Part shown: in pieces, positions 58,892 to 64,000 of the stretch | Layout: every line of letters starts with the position of its first letter | Numbering within the stretch: position 1 is the stretch's first letter | The notes under the pieces: generated by a model | The model's database searches: none | What the model was told of the DNA's origin: nothing | Seen by the model: only the letters and a program-made list of their open reading frames with translations | Position numbers and translations under genes: made by a program | NCBI GenBank assembly: GCA_036561225.1 | Contig: DATBPS010000147.1 | Location: 28,311-92,310, forward strand | Reading direction: 5' to 3' | Length of the DNA: 64,000 nucleotides | Source of the DNA: SCQP01 sp036561225 | Lineage (GTDB): Bacteria; Acidobacteriota; Terriglobia; Terriglobales; SCQP01

Positions 58892-59299
58892 ATGTCCAAG
58901 GTGAGTCTGCCGCTGGGCGGGGAGTTTGCGCTGGGCCGGATCGGGCAAATTTCCGTCAATGTCAAGAACCTCCAACGGGCGGTGGGCTTCTACCGGGAGG
59001 TGCTGCGCCTGCCTTTTCTCTTCGATGCCGGCCAGATGGCATTTTTCGATGCCGGCGGCGTCCGGCTGATGCTGAGCGTGGCGGAGAGGCCGGAGTTTGA
59101 CCACCCCGGGTCGGTGCTGTATTTCAGCGTCGCCGGGATACGGACGGGGTTTCAGGCGCTGGTCGAGCGCGGGGTTCACTTTGACGCGGCCCCCCACTGC
59201 ATTGCCCGGCTGGCGGACAGGGAGGTGTGGATGGCCTTTTTTCGCGACAGCGAGGGCAACCTGCTGGCGCTGATGAGTGAGCAGGCGCCGGGAAGCTAG
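58892..59299 (+). CDS. VOC (glyoxalase/bleomycin resistance) family protein
   Basis: A 135-residue protein of the vicinal oxygen chelate fold, with one beta-alpha-beta3 module in each half: IGQISVNVKNLQRAVGFYREVL, then VLYFSVAGIRTGFQALVERGV and MAFFRDSEGNLLALMSE. Candidate metal ligands are His104-like in the second module and the Glu of DSEGN. TAGAAT lies 5 bases before the ATG, a likely leaderless start. The longer upstream frame is not coding-like. It overlaps the convergent ispD by 4 bases. Substrate unknown. Confidence 0.85.
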   Translation: MSKVSLPLGGEFALGRIGQISVNVKNLQRAVGFYREVLRLPFLFDAGQMAFFDAGGVRLMLSVAERPEFDHPGSVLYFSVAGIRTGFQALVERGVHFDAAPHCIARLADREVWMAFFRDSEGNLLALMSEQAPGS

Positions 59300-60048
59300 T
59301 CCCCGGAGGTGGTCGCCAGGGCCGCTTCGGCCATGGCGAGGTCAGCGGGGGTGGTGATCTTCCAATTACGCGCCGAGCCGGGGACGACGTACACGTCCTC
59401 GCCCAAATGTTCGACCAGCGCGGCTTCGTCGGTGGCGTAGAAGCCGTCGCTCTGGGCATGGGCGAAGGCGCGCCGCAGCAGGCCCAGGCGGAAAACCTGG
59501 GGAGTTTGTGCCAGCACGATGCGCTCGCGCGGCAGCGTGGCGGTGACGCGGTTGGCATCGGCGCCGACGCGCTCGACCTGCTTCACGGTATCCACGGCGG
59601 GGATGGCCACAATCACCGCCGCATGGCGCTCGGCGGCCGCCAGGGCGGCGGCAATTGTCTTCTCATCCACGAAGGGACGGACGGCGTCGTGGATCAGAAT
59701 ACGGCTGTCATCCCCGCCCGGGCCCAGTTGATCCGCCAGCGTCTGCACCGCATTCCATACCGAATCCTGGCGGGAGTTGCCGCCTTCGAGGACCTGGACG
59801 GGAGTGCGGAACGATTCCTCCGCGACCCGGGCCAGGACCACGTCGCGATCTTCCGGGCGCACCGGCACCAGAATGGCCGCGAAGGTCCCAGGCTGGTCAA
59901 AGCGGCGCAGCGTGTGGATGAGTATGGGAGCGCCGGCCACCTCCACCAGCTGCTTGCGGGCCTGACCGCTGGTGGTGGAGCCCATGCGGGTACTCAGGCC
60001 GGCGGCGGGGATGATGGCGAAAGCCGAGGACGAAGGCATAGGGTTCAC
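59296..60048 (-). CDS. ispD: 2-C-methyl-D-erythritol 4-phosphate cytidylyltransferase
   Basis: Makes CDP-methylerythritol in the MEP isoprenoid pathway. The 250 residues have the signature IPAAGLSTRMG, the RKQLVEVAGAPI loop, ILIHDAVRPFV and the late AQTPQVFRL. Start at ATG 60048, overlapping the stop of the PIN/TRAM gene by 4 bases, so the two are coupled; ATG 60039 is an alternative. ispF is not adjacent. Confidence 0.93.
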   Translation of the reverse strand: MNPMPSSSAFAIIPAAGLSTRMGSTTSGQARKQLVEVAGAPILIHTLRRFDQPGTFAAILVPVRPEDRDVVLARVAEESFRTPVQVLEGGNSRQDSVWNAVQTLADQLGPGGDDSRILIHDAVRPFVDEKTIAAALAAAERHAAVIVAIPAVDTVKQVERVGADANRVTATLPRERIVLAQTPQVFRLGLLRRAFAHAQSDGFYATDEAALVEHLGEDVYVVPGSARNWKITTPADLAMAEAALATTSGD

Positions 60049-61049
60049 GATACCTGGCCGACTTCAGCGGCCGCCAGACGGCCGAAGATCATCTTGCCGG
60101 CGGTGGATTGCAGCACCGAAGTGACGGTGATGTCGACGTTGTGGGCGATGTGGCGGCGGGCGTGATCCACGACGACCATGGTGCCGTCATCGAGGTAGGC
60201 GACGCCCTGGTCGGGTTCCTTGCCTTCCTTGATGATGAACACGCGCATGGTTTCGCCGGCCAGAACCACGGGTTTGAGCGTGTTGGCCAGCTCGTGAATA
60301 TTGAGCACCGGCACCCGCTGGAGTTGCGCCATCTTGCCCAGATTGCTGTCGTTGGTGAGCAGCTTGCACTCGAAGCGCCGGGCCAATTCGATCAGCTTGA
60401 GATCCACTTCACGCTGCTGCGGGGCGTCATCTTCGATGATGCGCACCTCGATGCAGGTCAGTTTCTGCATGCGCTGCAGGACTTCTAGTCCACGACGGCC
60501 GCGGTGGCGCTTGTTGGGGTCGGCGGAATCGGCGACCATCTGCAGCTCGCGCAGCACAAACTGGGGGACCAGCAACTGGCCGTCGAGGAAGCCGGTTTCG
60601 GCGATGTCGGCGATGCGGCCGTCAATGATGACGCTGGTATCGAGCAGCTTGGCGCTACGGCGGCTATGGGCGGCGCCGAAGAGAACATCGAGAGCGGAGA
60701 GGTTGAGCATCTCCCCCTTTTCGGCCCCCACAATCAGGCCGATGTAGCCCATCACCAGCAGGATCACAAGGTTGGCGTAGGAGGCGGTGCGGGGTTCGAA
60801 TCCAGCCCCGCCCACCACCAGCGAAACCAGGAACGCGCCCACGATGCCCAGCAAAGAGCCGACCGCGGCGCCCATCAGGCGTTTGTAGTTGACCCGGTTG
60901 AGGCGGATCTCGAAGAGGATGATCAGGGCGGCAATGGCTGCGCCGACCGCCACCGCCCACCACGGGCGCAGATCGAACGGGCGGAGATAGGCGGCCGCCG
61001 CTGCCAGTGTAATGACCAAGGCGAGGCGGATGAAGAGAATGTCGGCCAA
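60045..61049 (-). CDS. PIN/TRAM domain membrane protein (YacL-like)
   Basis: A 334-residue protein with four N-terminal membrane segments (FIRLALVITLAAAAAYL, WWAVAVGAAIAALIILFEI, GSLLGIVGAFLVSLVVGG, ANLVILLVMGYIGLIVG). A PIN nuclease domain follows (LLDTSVIIDGRIADIAETGF, ELQMVADSADPNKR, LLTNDSNLGKMA) and a C-terminal TRAM domain (GVAYLDDGTMVVVDHARRHI). The start is TTG 61049 with GGAG 5 bases upstream, because TATAAT at 61066-61071 overlaps the upstream ATG at 61067 and would be a -10. It is coupled to ispD. Probably an RNA-binding or RNase function. Confidence 0.88.
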   Translation of the reverse strand: MADILFIRLALVITLAAAAAYLRPFDLRPWWAVAVGAAIAALIILFEIRLNRVNYKRLMGAAVGSLLGIVGAFLVSLVVGGAGFEPRTASYANLVILLVMGYIGLIVGAEKGEMLNLSALDVLFGAAHSRRSAKLLDTSVIIDGRIADIAETGFLDGQLLVPQFVLRELQMVADSADPNKRHRGRRGLEVLQRMQKLTCIEVRIIEDDAPQQREVDLKLIELARRFECKLLTNDSNLGKMAQLQRVPVLNIHELANTLKPVVLAGETMRVFIIKEGKEPDQGVAYLDDGTMVVVDHARRHIAHNVDITVTSVLQSTAGKMIFGRLAAAEVGQVS

Positions 61050-61101
61050 AGCAGCTCCGGGCCACATTATACGGTATCGGCGTGGCCGCACGCGCGGCGC
61101 C

Positions 61102-61127
61102 CTCGGCGTAGCCGAGCGGAGCTCCGC
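61102..61127. repeat. Adjacent hairpins upstream of the PIN/TRAM gene
   Basis: CTCGGC-GTA-GCCGAG (61102-61116) and the palindrome GCGGAGCTCCGC (61116-61127) abut. The core GGCGTAGCC equals the reverse complement of the hairpin core in repeat copy B. A similar GC hairpin (GCGACC/GGTCGC) is at 58826-58843. Confidence 0.45.
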
Positions 61128-61149
61128 GGCAGTCCATGGAGGCGGGCGG

Positions 61150-61413
61150 TTAAGCCGGCGGCGCGGCCTGGCCGGTGGAAGACGATGACCCCACCGGTCG
61201 TGGCTGCAGGGGGGAGTCGTCGGCCCGGAAGGCGGTGGCGAGATGATGGAGCAGGAAGCGCACCGCGGCACGGGCGTCGCTCGCCGGATCGTTTTTCCAG
61301 TGGAAGATGGCGTTGGCGAGCACCTGTTGGCCGCGCACAAAGTCATCCCGGTTGAGCCGGCGCTTGTCGCCCCGGGGGCGGCGCCGGGCGGTGATTTTGA
61401 CCACTTCACCCAT
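61150..61413 (-). CDS. Small basic protein of unknown function
   Basis: An 87-residue protein with an arginine-rich N-terminus (VVKITARRRPRGDKRRLNRDD), a central helix-rich stretch (VLANAIFHWKNDP, AVRFLLHHLATAF) and a Pro/Ser-rich tail. No family recognised. Its ATG at 61413 has no strong ribosome binding site. It lies upstream of the PIN/TRAM gene in the same direction, with about 100 bases and two hairpins between, and is divergent from ruvX. Third-position composition fits a real gene. Confidence 0.55.
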   Translation of the reverse strand: MGEVVKITARRRPRGDKRRLNRDDFVRGQQVLANAIFHWKNDPASDARAAVRFLLHHLATAFRADDSPLQPRPVGSSSSTGQAAPPA

Positions 61414-61494
61414 GGCTGCTTGGATGGGAGGAGTGGGAACGGCGTTGGATGACGCGGTCGGCCACGTTGGTTGGGGCGATAATCAGGATGGAAC

Positions 61495-61944
61495 GTGGAA
61501 CTCAAGCGCATCGTGGCACTCGATTTGGGTCAGCGCCGGATTGGCCTGGCGATGAGCGACCCATTGCGAGTAACCGCCCAGGGGCTTCCCACTCTGGAAC
61601 GCAAAGGCCGAGGCGAGGACCTGCGGGCCCTCGACCAGCTCGCCCGGGATCAGGGCGTGGGGCTGTGGCTGTTGGGGCTTCCCCGTCACATGAGTGGCGA
61701 AGAGGGCCGGCAGGCGGAGGCGGCGCGCGCCTTCGGCGCCCGCCTGTTGCGCCACACGCACATCGCCGTCGAGTACTGGGATGAGCGTCTGACGACGGTG
61801 GAAGCCGAGCGGGTGTTGCGCAGCGCCGGCGCCAGCCTGGCGGCACGCAAGCGCGCGATAGATAAAATGGCGGCGGTGTTGCTGCTGCAGTCGTACTTGG
61901 ATCGCGTGCTTCCCGACAGCGACGACATCGTGGATGCCCCCTGA
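61495..61944 (+). CDS. ruvX: Holliday junction resolvase-like protein RuvX/YqgF
   Basis: A 149-residue RNase H-fold nuclease implicated in 16S rRNA 5' processing and recombination. It has the DxG active-site Asp10 (ALDLGQRRIGLAMSD), the SGE loop after LLGLPRHM and DERLTTVEA. GTG start with AGGA 6 bases upstream. GATAAT 11 bases upstream could be the -10. purH follows after 41 bases. Confidence 0.92.
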   Translation: MELKRIVALDLGQRRIGLAMSDPLRVTAQGLPTLERKGRGEDLRALDQLARDQGVGLWLLGLPRHMSGEEGRQAEAARAFGARLLRHTHIAVEYWDERLTTVEAERVLRSAGASLAARKRAIDKMAAVLLLQSYLDRVLPDSDDIVDAP

Positions 61945-61985
61945 ACCGAGCGGGCGCCCGCCAGCCCGTTCGTTATAGTGGAAGA

Positions 61986-63602
61986 ATGGCTTCCACCCGA
62001 ACCCCCAAGGACCCATCCGCCCCGCCCCGCCGCGCCCTTCTGTCGGTGAGCGACAAGCAAGGCCTGATTCCCTTTGCGCAACGACTGGCGGGATGTGGGT
62101 TCGAGCTGATCTCGACCGGCGGGACGGCGAGGGCACTGCGCGAAGCGGGGTTGACGGTGCGCGAGGTGGCCGAGATTACCGAGTATCCGGAGATGCTCGA
62201 AGGGCGTGTGAAGACGCTCCACCCACGCGTGCATGGTGGACTGCTGGGACGCTGGCCGGTGAGCGAGCACCGGCAGCAGATGCAGACCCACGGCATTGTG
62301 CCGATCAGCGTGTTGGTGGTGAACCTGTATCCGTTCGAAAGGGTGGCGGCCAAGGCGCGCGCCGCGGGGGTGGAGCGGGGAGAGCTGATCGAAAACATTG
62401 ACATCGGCGGCCCGGCGATGCTGCGTTCCGGCGCGAAGAATCATGAATCGGTGGCCGTGGTGACCGATCCCGACGACTACGAGGCCGTGGCGGGCGAGCT
62501 GGAGGCGAGCGGCGAGGTGGGCCGCGCCACCCGTTGGCGGCTGGCGCAGAAGGCCTTTCAGCGTACCGCCGATTACGACGCCGCCATCGCGGGAGTGCTG
62601 GGGCGCCTGGCCGAGGGAGCGGCGACGGAAAGGGTGCAGTTGGAGGAGGAGGAACTACCTCTCCGGCTGCGCATCTCGGCTCCGCGGCGGCAGACGCTGC
62701 GTTATGGGGAAAACCCGCATCAGCGGGCGGCGGTCTATACCGATGCCCAGGCCGCGGGCGGGGTGGCGCAGGCGGCAGTGCTGCAAGGCAAGGAACTTTC
62801 GTACAACAATCTGGTGGATCTCGATGCCGCCTGGGAGCTGGCCATGGAGTTTGATCGCCCGGCGGTGGCCATCATCAAGCACACCAACCCGGCCGGTTGT
62901 GCGACGAGTGCGGCGGGGCTGCTTTCGGCTTACGAGCAAGCGCTGGCGTGTGATCCGGTCTCGGCCTACGGCGGGGTGATGGGCTTGAACCGCGAAGTGG
63001 ACGGAGAGACGGCGGAGGCGATCAGCAAACTGTTTGTGGAATGCATCGCCGCCCCTGGCTTTTCGGCGGAGGCACGGGCCCGCCTGGCGGCTAAAAAGAA
63101 CCTGCGGCTGGTCGAGGTGCGCGCCAGCCGGAGCGGGGCCCGGTTGCGCAGCGTCTCCGGCGGGTGGCTGCTGCAGACAGACGACGACCAGTTGTGGAGC
63201 GCCGAGGGGTGGAAGGTGGTGACCAAGCGGTCGCCGGATGCGGAACAGGAGCGCGGTCTGCGCTTCGGGTGGGCGGTGGCCAAGCACGTCAAGAGCAATG
63301 CCATCGTGTTTGCCCGCGGCACCGCCGACGGAGGGCAGACGCTGGCGGTGGGGGCGGGCCAGATGAGCCGGGTGGATGCGGTGAAGCTGGCGGCGATGAA
63401 GGCGCAGCTGCCGCTCCAGGGAGCGGCGGTGGCCAGCGACGCGTTTTTCCCGTTTCCCGACGGCATCGAAGCGGCAGTCGAGCACGGCGCCACCTGCTTC
63501 GTCCAGCCCGGCGGCTCGGTCCATGATACCGATTGCATTGCCGTCTGCGACCGGCTGGGGGTGGCGATGGTGTTTACCGGGATGCGCCACTTCCGCCACT
63601 AG
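61986..63602 (+). CDS. purH: Bifunctional AICAR formyltransferase/IMP cyclohydrolase
   Basis: Catalyses the last two steps of IMP synthesis. The 538 residues have the N-terminal IMP cyclohydrolase (MGS-like) domain, about 1-200 (FELISTGGTARALREAG, EGRVKTLHPRVHGG), and the C-terminal AICAR transformylase (RYGENPHQRAAVY, AIIKHTNPAGCA, SDAFFPFPDGIE). TATAGT lies 6 bases before the ATG, so the message may be leaderless. It is convergent with the acyl carrier protein gene, 3 bases apart. Confidence 0.96.
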   Translation: MASTRTPKDPSAPPRRALLSVSDKQGLIPFAQRLAGCGFELISTGGTARALREAGLTVREVAEITEYPEMLEGRVKTLHPRVHGGLLGRWPVSEHRQQMQTHGIVPISVLVVNLYPFERVAAKARAAGVERGELIENIDIGGPAMLRSGAKNHESVAVVTDPDDYEAVAGELEASGEVGRATRWRLAQKAFQRTADYDAAIAGVLGRLAEGAATERVQLEEEELPLRLRISAPRRQTLRYGENPHQRAAVYTDAQAAGGVAQAAVLQGKELSYNNLVDLDAAWELAMEFDRPAVAIIKHTNPAGCATSAAGLLSAYEQALACDPVSAYGGVMGLNREVDGETAEAISKLFVECIAAPGFSAEARARLAAKKNLRLVEVRASRSGARLRSVSGGWLLQTDDDQLWSAEGWKVVTKRSPDAEQERGLRFGWAVAKHVKSNAIVFARGTADGGQTLAVGAGQMSRVDAVKLAAMKAQLPLQGAAVASDAFFPFPDGIEAAVEHGATCFVQPGGSVHDTDCIAVCDRLGVAMVFTGMRHFRH

Positions 63603-63605
63603 GCG

Positions 63606-63899
63606 TCAGCCATTGGCGGCGAGGGGGGCGGCGGCTTGCTGGGTTTTGCGTTCCAGGAAGGCGATCAACTGGCGCAGGGTGCGGAAGTTGGCGGGGACGA
63701 GTTCGTGGTCCTGAATTTGGATCTGATAGCGCTCTTCCAGATGGCTGACCAGAGCCAAAACGCTGGTGGAATCGAGCAGGGTTTCGAACAAGGGGGTGTC
63801 CGGGTCGAGCGAGCGGCCGGGGCTGGAGGCCAATTCCGTCAGGATGAAGTGACGCAGTTCGACCGCCAGATCGAGGTGGGGCGAGGTAGGGTCCGGCAT
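63606..63899 (-). CDS. Acyl carrier protein
   Basis: A 97-residue phosphopantetheine-binding protein. The attachment serine is Ser44 in LLDSTSVLALV, where the usual DSL reads DST. The helix pattern around it (LRHFILTELASS, SHLEERYQIQI, FRTLRQLIAFLE) is typical of ACP. DST rather than DSL points to a carrier for a special pathway rather than the fatty-acid AcpP. The downstream tail is Ala-rich. The cognate synthase is not in the window; genes upstream of it lie beyond 64000. Confidence 0.85.
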   Translation of the reverse strand: MPDPTSPHLDLAVELRHFILTELASSPGRSLDPDTPLFETLLDSTSVLALVSHLEERYQIQIQDHELVPANFRTLRQLIAFLERKTQQAAAPLAANG

Positions 63900-64000
63900 A
63901 ACGGTTGAGGTAGCGGAGATTCGGGCAGTAAGAGAGAAGAGCGGGCGGGGCTGGATGCCCGGGCTGCGGCGGCAATGCTATTGCCACCCTTCAGCCCATC
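63900..64000. other. Window edge without a supported gene
   Basis: Upstream of the acyl carrier protein ATG no complete gene is visible. On the minus strand a TAG at 63978-63980 preceded by six open codons could be the end of a gene lying beyond the window, but 20 bases are too few to judge. Confidence 0.3.

Noticed and set aside
60045..61511. PIN/TRAM protein extended to 61511
   Set aside because: The extension crosses the hairpins at 61102-61127 and overlaps another small gene; it has no homology and no start signal.
1..64000. A selenoprotein gene in the window read through UGA
   Set aside because: I checked the genes ending in TGA that I noted, such as serA, lysS, rodA, the RNase E/G gene and the ThiS-like gene. 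None continues in frame with homologous sequence after the stop.
63978..64000. Gene end at the right window edge
   Set aside because: A stop codon after six open codons is not enough evidence for a gene.

Overview
The window is a GC-rich stretch of an ordinary bacterial chromosome with tightly packed genes and no insertion sequence, phage gene, integrase or CRISPR array. The likely source is an Acidobacteriota genome. This is inference from gene content: a duplicated orphan MacB-type permease (ADOP), large secreted BNR/VPS10-type repeat proteins, and secreted S9 and M28 peptidases. A TolC-type protein, a heptose-phosphate adenylyltransferase and predicted outer-membrane barrels show a diderm envelope.

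Layout. 1-7441: the start of gcvT (leftward), then an aldo/keto reductase, a secreted S9 peptidase, a class V aminotransferase and serA (rightward), meeting a leftward secreted M28 peptidase at a hairpin. 7483-11257: lysS, a homocysteine methyltransferase/MTHFR fusion and rfaE2, joined by 4-base overlaps. 11309-17893: leftward XRE regulator with a zinc ribbon, alaS and a large BNR protein. 17981-21545: dienelactone hydrolase and SDR, then a leftward sigma/anti-sigma pair whose anti-sigma ends in a BNR-like domain. 21903-30813: mreD-mrdA-rodA, an RNase E/G with a large disordered insert, a small unknown protein, pdxS-pdxT and glgC. 30854-39631: TlpA-like lipoprotein (leftward), folE, a secreted BNR/Ig-like protein, the ADOP permease, and TolC (leftward). 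39819-44097: truA, M20 peptidase, DMT transporter, a small membrane protein and a beta-barrel candidate. 44132-49901: a selenocysteine tRNA, glnE, a 54-residue membrane protein, icd, mdh and tpx. 49964-52265: leftward cyclophilin, DUF1444-like and secreted proteins. 52414-56058: sdhC-sdhA-sdhB and a ThiS-like carrier. 56063-64000: glycosyltransferase, HD-GYP response regulator, pyruvoyl arginine decarboxylase with a small partner, VOC protein, ispD, PIN/TRAM protein, ruvX, purH and an acyl carrier protein.

Much of the content is core metabolism: serine, one-carbon metabolism, TCA cycle, vitamin B6, folate, purine, isoprenoid and cell-wall elongation genes. The most notable signals are: the tRNA-Sec gene; a recurring TANNNT hexamer 5-9 bases before many start codons with no clear ribosome binding site, suggesting leaderless mRNAs; a duplicated 12-residue motif inside the RNase E/G insert; a dispersed palindromic intergenic repeat; two four-unit heptamer arrays; and a ThiS-like protein with residues beyond its terminal glycines.
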